Shown here: one piece after another, positions 1-6,417 of the stretch
Position numbering within the stretch: the stretch's first letter is position 1
How the letters are laid out: each line of letters opens with the position of its first letter
Assembly: GCA_043719385.1 (NCBI GenBank)
Contig: JAYSTY010000306.1
Coordinates: forward strand, 1-16,972
Source of the DNA: JAFDVL01 sp043719385
GTDB taxonomy: Bacteria; Acidobacteriota; Blastocatellia; RBC074
Direction: 5' to 3'
DNA: 16,972 nucleotides
Made by a program: the position numbers and the translations under genes
The notes under the pieces: model-generated
What the model saw: the letters and a program-made list of their open reading frames with translations, nothing else
What the model was told of the DNA's origin: nothing
Database searches by the model: none

Positions 1-428
1 CAGATATTGCTCATCAAAATGAAGTAGTTGCTTCGCTGAGAAACCACTTTGAAGATGTTACAATAGTTGATCGTCGTGAAAATCCAAGTCACGGCTATCG
101 TGCAGTTCATGTAATTGTAAGATGTGAGGGAAGGCTGATTGAGATACAGGTTCGCACTGCACTTCAACAACTTTGGGCAGAACTTTCAGAAAAGCTGGCA
201 GATATTTTTGGGCAAGAAGTCAAATATGGCGGCGGGACTGACGAAATTCAACACGTCCTACAAAAATGCTCTACAATGGTGAGCGATTATGAGGTTGATG
301 TGGAGCGCGTAAATCAGTTGCAAAGGACACACACATCCACAAGCGTGCTAAAAGAATTAAATGATCTGAGAAAAAGTTTACTTGCCGAAAAACTAGAGAT
401 TGTACAATTTTTACATAAATTGATGTAA
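1..428 (+). CDS. RelA/SpoT-domain (small alarmone synthetase-like) protein, 5' end outside window
   Basis: An open frame enters from the left edge (first full codon at base 3) and ends at TAA 426-428, giving 141 visible residues. The motifs HGYRAVH and IEIQVRT, followed by LQQLWAELSEKLAD, match the second half of the RelA/SpoT nucleotidyltransferase fold. The Glu of the EIQ(I/V)RT strand is a conserved catalytic position in (p)ppGpp synthetases. The frame ends soon after the fold in a helical, probably coiled tail, with no TGS or ACT domain, so it resembles small alarmone synthetases rather than long Rel enzymes. The N-terminal half with the ATP-binding residues is not visible, so activity cannot be judged. 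A 77-residue gene follows after 21 bases. Some single-domain synthetases are toxins of toxSAS systems, so that role is possible but unproven. The DNA is AT-richer than the rest of the window. Confidence 0.85.
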   Translation, partial: DIAHQNEVVASLRNHFEDVTIVDRRENPSHGYRAVHVIVRCEGRLIEIQVRTALQQLWAELSEKLADIFGQEVKYGGGTDEIQHVLQKCSTMVSDYEVDVERVNQLQRTHTSTSVLKELNDLRKSLLAEKLEIVQFLHKLM

Positions 429-449
429 TAAAAGATTAAAGAGAAGTTT

Positions 450-683
450 ATGATTTTTTTGATTGAATACAATCGTAGTCGTGGGGAGATCGTCACTTTC
501 AAAACATTTGAAGACGCCAATAAAGATGAAGCGGCGAACATAAGATTTGAAAGGGAACTTGTGCTGAATCGCGCTGGCATTGAGCATGAGGTAGTTTTGT
601 TAGATGCGGCTTCAGAAGAAGCTCTGCGGCGCACACATCGTCGCTACTTTGAAGACCTCAATCAACTCGTCACAATGCCTTAA
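450..683 (+). CDS. Small 77-residue protein of unknown family downstream of RelA/SpoT gene
   Basis: This short acidic/basic mixed protein has no signal peptide or membrane segment. It starts MIFLIEYNRSRGEIV and has a charged helical middle (DEAANIRFERELVLNRAG). A beta-strand (HEVVLLDA) then leads into the ending SEEALRRTHRRYFEDL. The strand-helix-strand-helix pattern looks like a compact folded domain rather than a spurious frame. I do not recognise a named family. It begins 21 bases after the RelA/SpoT stop with a purine-rich AGAGAAG upstream, and it ends 9 bases before the acetyltransferase start, so the three are probably co-transcribed. Because of the pairing with an alarmone synthetase, a regulator or antitoxin role is a reasonable guess and nothing more. 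Confidence 0.7.
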   Translation: MIFLIEYNRSRGEIVTFKTFEDANKDEAANIRFERELVLNRAGIEHEVVLLDAASEEALRRTHRRYFEDLNQLVTMP

Positions 684-692
684 AGCCTTTCT

Positions 693-1202
693 ATGAATAT
701 TTGCGAAACATCTCGCCTGAGCCTCCGTCCACTACAAAAAAACGATGCGCCATTTATTCTGCGCCTCCTCAATGAGCCGTCCTTCATTAAAAACATTGGC
801 GACAAAAGTGTTCGCAAGCTCGACGATGCCTGGCAATATATTTTGCAGGGGCCGATGAAAAGTTATGAACAGAATGGCTTTGGGCTTTACCTGGTCGTAT
901 TGAAAGACACATTAACTCCGATAGGAATATGTGGATTGATCAAGCGCGAGGGGCTGGATGAGCCTGATATTGGCTACGCGTTTGTGCCGGAATTCTGGTC
1001 AAACGGATATGCGTTGGAAGCGGCTGCGGCGGTGATGATTTTTGCACGCGAGACGCTGAAGCTCATGCGGATTGTAGCGATTACCTCGCCTGATAATCAC
1101 GCTTCAATTCGCGTGCTGAATAAGCTAGGGTTGAAGTTTGAGAAGATGGTAATGCTGCCGGGAGCGAACGCGGAAAGCCGATTATTTACGCCTGATGTCT
1201 AA
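693..1202 (+). CDS. GNAT family N-acetyltransferase (RimJ/RimL-type)
   Basis: This 169-residue protein has the usual length of a single-domain GNAT enzyme, which moves an acetyl group from acetyl-CoA to an amine on a protein or small molecule. The N-terminal TSRLSLRPLQKNDA is the typical first strand of the RimJ/RimL (Acetyltransf_3) subgroup. IGYAFVPEFWSNGYALEAA is the strand plus acetyl-CoA pyrophosphate-binding loop, and TSPDNHASIRVLNKLGLKFE is the C-terminal substrate/CoA helix typical of the subgroup. The substrate cannot be predicted. It starts 9 bases after the preceding small gene with only a weak ribosome-binding site, which suggests translational coupling. The downstream ABC ATPase gene is convergent. 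Confidence 0.88.
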   Translation: MNICETSRLSLRPLQKNDAPFILRLLNEPSFIKNIGDKSVRKLDDAWQYILQGPMKSYEQNGFGLYLVVLKDTLTPIGICGLIKREGLDEPDIGYAFVPEFWSNGYALEAAAAVMIFARETLKLMRIVAITSPDNHASIRVLNKLGLKFEKMVMLPGANAESRLFTPDV

Positions 1203-1328
1203 AGGTATAAGCAGGTACAGCAGGCTTCCAGCTTGCTGTAGAGGCTAACGGGATTTGGTTTTTCGGAAAGCCTCTGTACCGCCAATTTTAGCTTACGGGC
1301 TGGCAGCCCGTGCTACGTTTTTATCCAT
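1203..1328. repeat. Convergent intergenic gap with two short palindromes (REP-like)
   Basis: Two hairpin-forming sequences lie between the convergent acetyltransferase and ABC ATPase genes. The first, 1216-1240, is an 11-bp stem (one G.U pair) with a 3-base loop, TACAGCAGGCT / AGCTTGCTGTA. The second, 1295-1311, is a perfect 7-bp stem ACGGGCT / AGCCCGT with a GGC loop, followed six bases later by T5. In addition GTACAG (1215-1220) pairs with CTGTAC (1274-1279), and AGAGGCT (1240-1246) pairs with AGCCTCT (1269-1275). This looks like a small dispersed palindromic element. It may also act as a bidirectional terminator, although the T-run is not tight against the stem. Confidence 0.45.
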
Positions 1329-2312
1329 TCAGCTTGCCGTTTGTTGTGCGGCTTTTGTGTTCTCGCTCACTTCACGAACAAACAAATCTTCGAGTGATTC
1401 ACGGACAGAATTGACCGAGACTAAGCGTCCGCCAGCGCGATGAATGACGCCAAGCAGCCGTTCGATTTCACGCTCACTATTAAGCCTGATACGTGCCCCC
1501 TCTGGCGTAGGAATAACGCTGAGCGCAAATACGCGCAATTCGTTCAGCACCGCTTCACTAAGGTTACTCACGATTGCTTCCATCTCGGTCGTCTGGCTCT
1601 TGAGAATGTCTGACAGCTTGCCGGAATCAATCAGGCAGCCTTTGTTCATAATCGCTACGCGGTCACACAACGCTTCGACATCGGACAAGACGTGCGAAGA
1701 AAAGAAAACTGTTTTGCCCTGTTCGCGCAGGCTGGCAATCAAATCGCGGACTTCCCTTCTACCTAATGGATCAAGCCCGGACATTGGTTCATCCAGAAAC
1801 AAAACTTCAGGATCATTGACCAGCGCCTGTGCCAGGCCGGCGCGTTGCAACATCCCTTTTGAATATTTGCGTAATTGTTTGTCAGCGGCTTCGACCAGGC
1901 CGACACGCTCCAGCAAAACGTCCGCACGTTTTACCGCATCAGCTTTATTCATGCCGAAAATCCTCGCGCAATACATCAACAACTCCCGCGCCGTCAGGTA
2001 GTCATAAAAATATGGCTGTTCTGGCAAATAGCCAATCCGCGCCCGCATTTTCATGTCATCCAGCGCACAGCCAAGTATTTTTGCGTCGCCCACGCTGGGA
2101 TAAATTAAGCGCATCAGAATTTTGAGCGTCGTAGTTTTCCCTGCGCCATTTGGCCCTAAAAAACCAAACGATTCGCCAACGCCGACTTGTAAATTTAATC
2201 CGTCCAATGCCCGCACTGGACGTTTACGCCAAAAGCCTACGGTGTAATCTTTCGTCAAATTGTTAATTTCAAGTGCTAACATAATTTTTTGATTAGTGGT
2301 TAGGGGCTGCAT
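1329..2312 (-). CDS. ABC transporter ATP-binding protein (PilH-like by position)
   Basis: This 327-residue cytoplasmic ATPase is expected to power an ABC-2 type exporter. All nucleotide-binding motifs are intact: Walker A GPNGAGKT (residues 53-60), Q-loop LPEQ (about 96-99), a signature variant YSKGMLQR (150-157), Walker B VLFLDEP (170-176) and the switch His in SSH (207). A C-terminal extension of about 90 residues follows, as in CcmA-type exporter ATPases. The start at 2312 is preferred over an internal ATG at 2282 because AAGGG lies upstream of it. The gene begins 16 bases after the TPR gene, and the permease lies just before that, so the three form one module. At the matching place downstream of pilA, M. 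xanthus carries PilH, an ABC ATPase needed for pilus biogenesis. That correspondence is inferred from order, not sequence comparison. Confidence 0.93.
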   Translation of the reverse strand: MQPLTTNQKIMLALEINNLTKDYTVGFWRKRPVRALDGLNLQVGVGESFGFLGPNGAGKTTTLKILMRLIYPSVGDAKILGCALDDMKMRARIGYLPEQPYFYDYLTARELLMYCARIFGMNKADAVKRADVLLERVGLVEAADKQLRKYSKGMLQRAGLAQALVNDPEVLFLDEPMSGLDPLGRREVRDLIASLREQGKTVFFSSHVLSDVEALCDRVAIMNKGCLIDSGKLSDILKSQTTEMEAIVSNLSEAVLNELRVFALSVIPTPEGARIRLNSEREIERLLGVIHRAGGRLVSVNSVRESLEDLFVREVSENTKAAQQTAS

Positions 2313-2328
2313 TTACCAGCCCTTATTT

Positions 2329-3249
2329 TCAATTTTTCCACGGAGCAATCGTTGAATCAGGAGCCAGCGAAATCGTGCAGGTAGCGGCCTTAAAGCTGTA
2401 AGCAAACCCATGCGGATCAAGCGGCATCCGGCTTTCATCAAAATTCATTCCGGCTTGTTGAAGTTTTTGGATTGCGCTCGGCGGCATGGCTCGCATTAAC
2501 AATGAAAGTGAGGGTGGGCAGCTTCCTTTTTGGGTGCTGTAATCCGCCAGCAATTTCGTCAGGAAAGTAATTTCATCGCCCGCCTTAAAACCCAGCAAAC
2601 GATTAAGGCTGGTTTTCTTGATGGTCGGATCATCAGTCGTTTCATAAATCCGTGCAAACATCTGGCGGGCGGTTTCCCGATCACCACCATTCGCCAGCAT
2701 TATCGCCGACATTTGTTCCATCCACTTTGGCGCTCCCGCTAAACGACTGCCCTGCGAATAAATTTCGCTGGCTTCCTGATAACGTTTTTGCCGCCAGAAA
2801 ATAAAGCCCAGGTCCTGATATAAGCGCCAGTCATCAGGATTATCTTTGATCGCTCGCTGCGCCAGTTTGATGGCTCCTTCAACATTAATATCAGGCAGAA
2901 ACAACGAACCAAAACGATAGGCAGAAAGATAGTGCGGATCAAGTTCAGTCGTAATATTGATGAGTGGTTCCAGTAGCTCCAGCTTCCAGTCACCCACATT
3001 ACTGATTTGGATTTCGCCTGTCAGTTGCTGGGATTTCCCGCCAAAATATTGGATCGTGCGGAGCCAGTACAGGTCAGCCATGATCCCTTCAAAACCGAGG
3101 CTCGCCTGTTTCAGAGTTTTCCCTGATTTGAGATAAAGCGCTTCTTCAACTGCTGACCCAACTCCCCGTTGCGTATCAATCCACCCTTGCAGCACGACGC
3201 TGGCACTCAAACAAATTACCAATACTGTGACCCACAAACTTGTTTTCAT
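2329..3249 (-). CDS. Signal-anchored TPR-repeat protein of the ABC module
   Basis: This 306-residue protein has an N-terminal hydrophobic segment (residues about 4-22) after MKTS, so it is exported or held in the inner membrane facing the periplasm. No lipobox is evident. The conserved-looking front part (residues 30-100) contains FEGIMADLYWLRTIQYFG. Helical repeats typical of tetratricopeptide units follow: ELDPHYLSAYRFGSLF (103-118), AIKLAQRAIKDNPDDWRLYQDLGFIFWRQ in two stretches (126-154), and RYQEASEIYSQGSRLAG (156-172). TPRs generally mediate protein contacts. It lies between the permease (14 bases upstream) and the ATPase (16 bases downstream), so a periplasmic partner of that transporter is likely. 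By position it could be the counterpart of Myxococcus PilG. I cannot test that from one sequence. Confidence 0.85.
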   Translation of the reverse strand: MKTSLWVTVLVICLSASVVLQGWIDTQRGVGSAVEEALYLKSGKTLKQASLGFEGIMADLYWLRTIQYFGGKSQQLTGEIQISNVGDWKLELLEPLINITTELDPHYLSAYRFGSLFLPDINVEGAIKLAQRAIKDNPDDWRLYQDLGFIFWRQKRYQEASEIYSQGSRLAGAPKWMEQMSAIMLANGGDRETARQMFARIYETTDDPTIKKTSLNRLLGFKAGDEITFLTKLLADYSTQKGSCPPSLSLLMRAMPPSAIQKLQQAGMNFDESRMPLDPHGFAYSFKAATCTISLAPDSTIAPWKN

Positions 3250-3263
3250 ACTTTCAAAGCAGG

Positions 3264-4037
3264 TTATTTAAAATTTCTCTTTTGAAAAATCATGACGGTT
3301 GCCGCCAGCAGGGCTGAAATATAAAGCGCGGCATAAACCGTCGCGCTACCGATCATATTGAGCGGCGGAGTGTGACCATAAGCAGTCGCGCTGATGAAGT
3401 TAAAATTATCCAGGTTCGGTAGCAGATAGTACAAAACCTGGCAGACAACTTTAATAAAACCGGAGCCGACAGTTGCCGCAAATAATTTTAGATCGGCGCT
3501 AAAGGTTCCGATAATGAAAAGAAAAAAGGTCATCAGCGCGGAAAGCGCAGGCGACGAAAAAGAAGAAAAAAGCAGGCTGAGCGCCGTTACGACCATCAAT
3601 TCCAAAAAGATTAAATATGCCGTCGGCAGGATTTTCAGTTGAATCGGATCAAGGCCGCGTTTCAGGTAAATGAGGGCGAGCGAAATCCCACCTGCCATCA
3701 CAGCGGAATTGACCAGCAGGGTCAGGCACAAGCCAAAATATTTGCCGAGAATAAATTCATAACGATGGATGGGCTTGGCCAGCAGGCTGTAAATTGTGCG
3801 CTTATCAATTTCTTTGTAGACGAGGCCGATACCAATAAAAATTGCGATCAGCACGCCAAATAATCGCATGACGGAAAGCCCCATCGTGACGATGATTTTT
3901 GCTTCCTGCGACATCGAAATCTCGCCTAAGAAAATAGAGGCTCCGACCAGCAGCAAAACAAATAAAATTAAGTTGTAAAGGATTCGATCACGAACCGATT
4001 CACGGAAAGTGTTGAGAGCAATGGTTACGACTTTCAT
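3264..4037 (-). CDS. ABC-2 type permease (PilI-like by position)
   Basis: This 257-residue integral membrane protein has about six hydrophobic segments (roughly residues 20-38, 54-74, 100-124, 138-160, 165-180 and 232-252). The N-terminal MKVVTIALNTFRESVRDRILYN and the cytoplasmic loop IDKRTIYSLLAKPIHRYEFILGKY are characteristic of NosY-like ABC-2 permeases. The loop usually contacts the ATPase. It carries no ATPase domain of its own and pairs naturally with the ATP-binding protein two genes downstream. A single permease gene implies a homodimeric channel. Expected substrates are unknown. The position after a pilin gene suggests a role in pilus biogenesis like Myxococcus PilI. The 60-base gap to the DUF362 gene holds no clear terminator. 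Confidence 0.9.
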   Translation of the reverse strand: MKVVTIALNTFRESVRDRILYNLILFVLLLVGASIFLGEISMSQEAKIIVTMGLSVMRLFGVLIAIFIGIGLVYKEIDKRTIYSLLAKPIHRYEFILGKYFGLCLTLLVNSAVMAGGISLALIYLKRGLDPIQLKILPTAYLIFLELMVVTALSLLFSSFSSPALSALMTFFLFIIGTFSADLKLFAATVGSGFIKVVCQVLYYLLPNLDNFNFISATAYGHTPPLNMIGSATVYAALYISALLAATVMIFQKRNFK

Positions 4038-4097
4038 AAACTGAAATATGGGGCGGGAATTATTGCGGGCAAATTTATGAGTTAAAATTTACACGCG

Positions 4098-5120
4098 TCA
4101 AGCTCTGAGATGCTTGAACGAATCAATGACCTGGAATTCGCGGCGGTAGTCCTGGATTTTTTCACCAGCCTGTGAGATACGATGCTCAACGATGGGTTCG
4201 CCAAGCTGGCGCAGATAATTTAAATGAACAATCTTTGTCGGGTCAAGTCCCATTAAGCGGGTCGCGGTCGCATCGGCGGCGGCTAAATTGTCGCTCATCA
4301 CAATGACCTGCGAGTTAACCGTTTGACCATGCAACGGGCCATTGCCTTCCATCCCTTCGACACCATCAATAATCGTGAAGCCGGGTTTGACAGTGGTGGC
4401 AATATCAACAATAGATTCGTTGATGCCGTGCCAGTGCAAAACATTTTTGGGCCAGCCATAATGAACGCTGGGAATCACGCCAAAAAGATTTTTCAGGGAA
4501 AGCGTCACACCCGCCCAATGATGCGTTTTCAGCTTTGGCATCGAAACAACGAGGTCCGCATTGAGGATCGTTTCGGGCAACCATAATTCGCCCATCGTGG
4601 TGAACTGTGAAGCAGTGGGGACGCGATGAATCGAATCAGTATTCAAATCAACAAATTTGGTTTTGGCATCTTTCACGACGGCATCAAGGCCGGAGAGTTC
4701 AAGCAGCATTTCCGTATCGCGCTGATGGCCTGGCCCGTCAGCGACAATTACTTCTTTCGCTCCGAGCTGGCGAAAGGCGTCAATCGCCGCTGCAATCAGC
4801 ACAGGGTTCGTGTTGATGGTGTGCGCCGCATGATATTCAACTAAATTTGCCTTGAGGACAACGCGCTTGCCGCTCAGGTTGAAGTTATAATTCTTCAAGC
4901 CCTGCCGCAACAAATCGCTCAGGTTTTTCTCGTAAGAACTCGCGTGTAAAATCGTCACACGGGCGGCGGACGCCAGCGGATTCCAATCTCGTGTGGTTGA
5001 GGTCAACCGCGAACAGGCAGCCGAACTGAGACCAGCGAGGCCAGACGCAGTGATTGACGCGGCCTTGATAAAATCGCGGCGCGTCAGAAGGAATTTTAGT
5101 TTTTCTTTACCGGATGACAT
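4098..5120 (-). CDS. Tat-exported DUF362 domain protein
   Basis: This 340-residue protein has a twin-arginine signal. TRRDFIK at residues 13-19 is followed by a mild hydrophobic stretch ending SSAAC, with Cys36. It should therefore be folded in the cytoplasm and exported, perhaps with a bound cofactor, and Cys36 might carry a lipid although the lipobox is poor. The mature part shows DUF362 hallmarks: VVLKANLV (87-94), TNPVLIAAAIDAF with VIVADGPG (104-131), SMPKLKTH (193-200), VSLK-like TLSLKNLFG (206-214), DGVEGMEGNGP (252-262) and AADATATRLMGLDP (281-294). I see no CxxCxxC iron-sulfur motif, although some DUF362 proteins carry one. The biochemical role of the family is not settled. It is the third of six closely packed genes downstream of the pilin, starting 24 bases after the RyR gene. 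Confidence 0.9.
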   Translation of the reverse strand: MSSGKEKLKFLLTRRDFIKAASITASGLAGLSSAACSRLTSTTRDWNPLASAARVTILHASSYEKNLSDLLRQGLKNYNFNLSGKRVVLKANLVEYHAAHTINTNPVLIAAAIDAFRQLGAKEVIVADGPGHQRDTEMLLELSGLDAVVKDAKTKFVDLNTDSIHRVPTASQFTTMGELWLPETILNADLVVSMPKLKTHHWAGVTLSLKNLFGVIPSVHYGWPKNVLHWHGINESIVDIATTVKPGFTIIDGVEGMEGNGPLHGQTVNSQVIVMSDNLAAADATATRLMGLDPTKIVHLNYLRQLGEPIVEHRISQAGEKIQDYRREFQVIDSFKHLRA

Positions 5121-5144
5121 GACTTTAATGGTCAGAGCAGATTT

Positions 5145-5438
5145 TTATTTAGCGTGATCAGCCTTAACAATTTCATAACCCAGCGCATAAATTGCTTTCA
5201 GGGTTTCCATCGTCGTGACGCGATCAAAATCCTTTTCGCCTTCTGACAACTCTTCATAAGAAACCAGGCCTGGATGTTGCTTTAACTCGTCATTTCTGGA
5301 TTTTCCATAAGTCCAGCCTTCTCGCATGCGGCCCAGCGACCAGTTGTCATGCGTTGATTTTGCCAACTTTTCACTAATCTCATGGATGTTTGCAGGCAAT
5401 TCTACTGTCTCGGTTTCGATAGGTTTGGGTTCGTACAT
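5145..5438 (-). CDS. Single RyR-domain protein (97 residues)
   Basis: The whole protein is one RyR domain, the repeat named after ryanodine receptors. It opens YEPKPIETETVELP, continues with a helix ending EKLAKSTHDNWSLGRM, and then has the diagnostic GWTYG (residues 42-46). HPGLVSYEELSE and a final helix with ALGYEIV follow. This reproduces the recurring order of P-x-P, V-x-L, LA-x3-H-x2-W-x3-R, GWTYG, P-x-LV-x-Y-x2-L and GY known for these repeats. No signal peptide or membrane segment is present, so it is cytoplasmic. Bacterial RyR domains are known, but their function is mostly unclear; ligand or protein binding is assumed. It lies 22 bases after the toroid gene and 24 bases before the DUF362 gene, within an apparent operon. 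A stand-alone RyR domain beside pilus genes is unusual. Confidence 0.88.
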   Translation of the reverse strand: MYEPKPIETETVELPANIHEISEKLAKSTHDNWSLGRMREGWTYGKSRNDELKQHPGLVSYEELSEGEKDFDRVTTMETLKAIYALGYEIVKADHAK

Positions 5439-5460
5439 AGTTTTGTCTTTTCGGGTAGTT

Positions 5461-6384
5461 TCAAAGTTTGAAGATATTTTTTTGTTCAGTTTGCGTTTGT
5501 AAAGCCAGCGCTGCCAGGGCGGTCAAATGAATATTATTTCTCCAGCTTCCATTTTCTTCCTGGCGAACAAGCAAATTTTCCAGCCATTTATCAACCGGGC
5601 GTCCATAGATGTCAAGACACAGCGAACCCAGCGCAAGGAGCATTGAGGACTGTCGTGCGGCAATTTCCTGTTCCAGCCACGCGACTGATTTTTTGATAGT
5701 TTCGTGGTTACGATCAACGTCCTGCAGGGCCAGTAAAGCAAAGCAGGTATTGGTCGGCATTGGCTCCAGAATGACACCCAGAACTTCTTTATTACCGTAA
5801 TTCCACCCGCCCTCATAACAGGCGCGATCCAGTAAATATGCCTCGCCAATTTTGACCCGTTCGTGTTGTTTCAGATTATTGGCTTTCAAGGCCAGCAAGG
5901 CATAAGCCGTCGGTTCAACCCAACTGGCTGTCCCGCGCGCCCACGACCAGGCTAATAAATTGCCATTAAGTTTCAGGTCAGCAGCGCCTTTTTTATCAAT
6001 CTGATTGCCGCGTGAATTAAGCAGGTATTGCAAATATCGCGCACTCAGATCAGCCCCCAGATTTAATTTTCTGAGCGCATAAAACGCGACAATGGTTCCC
6101 CAGTTATCCAAACTACCCAGATCAACCGGGGCGGTTACTTTCGTCTCAAGGGACAAGGCTCCAACCGTATTTGTACGAGCAGTCATCCAGTCCAACGCCA
6201 GCTTTTCACGTTGTTTCTTTTCCTCGAGAGCGCCAATTTTTTGCAAGGCTAATAACGCGTAGGATGATGGTTCAGGATAGCTTTGCTGACCTGGTGTATA
6301 GCCCCAACCCGAATCTTTGCCCTGATTGGCGAGCAGAAAATCGGTCGCGCGCTTGACACCAGCTTGTACTAATGTGAGCTTCAT
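5461..6384 (-). CDS. Prenyltransferase/squalene-oxidase repeat (alpha/alpha toroid) protein
   Basis: This 307-residue protein is built of repeated helix pairs. Related repeat cores are GWGY...YPEPSSYALLAL (residues 26-47), WSW...WVEPTAYALLAL (146-166), GGWNYG...PMPTNTCFALLAL (192-220) and NGSWRNN...TALAALAL (278-295). These resemble the QW-type units of terpene cyclases and of prenyltransferase beta subunits. It is about half the length of squalene-hopene cyclase and shows neither the catalytic DxDD nor a clear zinc-binding set of a protein prenyltransferase, so a binding or scaffold role is as likely as catalysis. No signal peptide is visible. The start lies 33 bases after the pilin stop, with no good ribosome-binding site but a perfect palindrome just before the ATG. 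It leads the toroid-RyR-DUF362 trio. Confidence 0.85.
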   Translation of the reverse strand: MKLTLVQAGVKRATDFLLANQGKDSGWGYTPGQQSYPEPSSYALLALQKIGALEEKKQREKLALDWMTARTNTVGALSLETKVTAPVDLGSLDNWGTIVAFYALRKLNLGADLSARYLQYLLNSRGNQIDKKGAADLKLNGNLLAWSWARGTASWVEPTAYALLALKANNLKQHERVKIGEAYLLDRACYEGGWNYGNKEVLGVILEPMPTNTCFALLALQDVDRNHETIKKSVAWLEQEIAARQSSMLLALGSLCLDIYGRPVDKWLENLLVRQEENGSWRNNIHLTALAALALQTQTEQKNIFKL

Positions 6385-6385
6385 T

Positions 6386-6415
6386 TTGTAATCTTACAAT
6401 TTTTGGCAACTGCCA
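6386..6415. repeat. Two tandem short palindromes between pilin and toroid gene
   Basis: The 33-base pilin/toroid gap holds two perfect inverted repeats. TTGTAATCTTACAA occupies 6386-6399 (6-bp arms, 2-base spacer) and ends one base before the toroid ATG. TGGCAACTGCCA occupies 6404-6415 (5-bp arms) and begins two bases after the pilin stop. In the transcript the second would form a small hairpin right after the pilin stop. It is not followed by a U-run in the direction of transcription, so it is not a standard terminator. It could tune RNA decay or partial readthrough. The first covers the place where a ribosome-binding site should be. Confidence 0.4.
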
Positions 6416-6417
6416 TG

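Noticed and set aside
150..634. Minus-strand 106-residue open frame over the RelA/SpoT and small-protein genes
   Set aside because: It is Ser/Phe-rich and low-complexity, and it is opposite to better-supported plus-strand frames.
4323..4844. Plus-strand open frames opposite the DUF362 gene
   Set aside because: They are antisense shadows with no recognisable domains, while the minus-strand gene has clear family motifs.
5461..6384. Calling the toroid gene a squalene-hopene cyclase
   Set aside because: It is only 307 residues, lacks DxDD and shows only the generic repeat fold.
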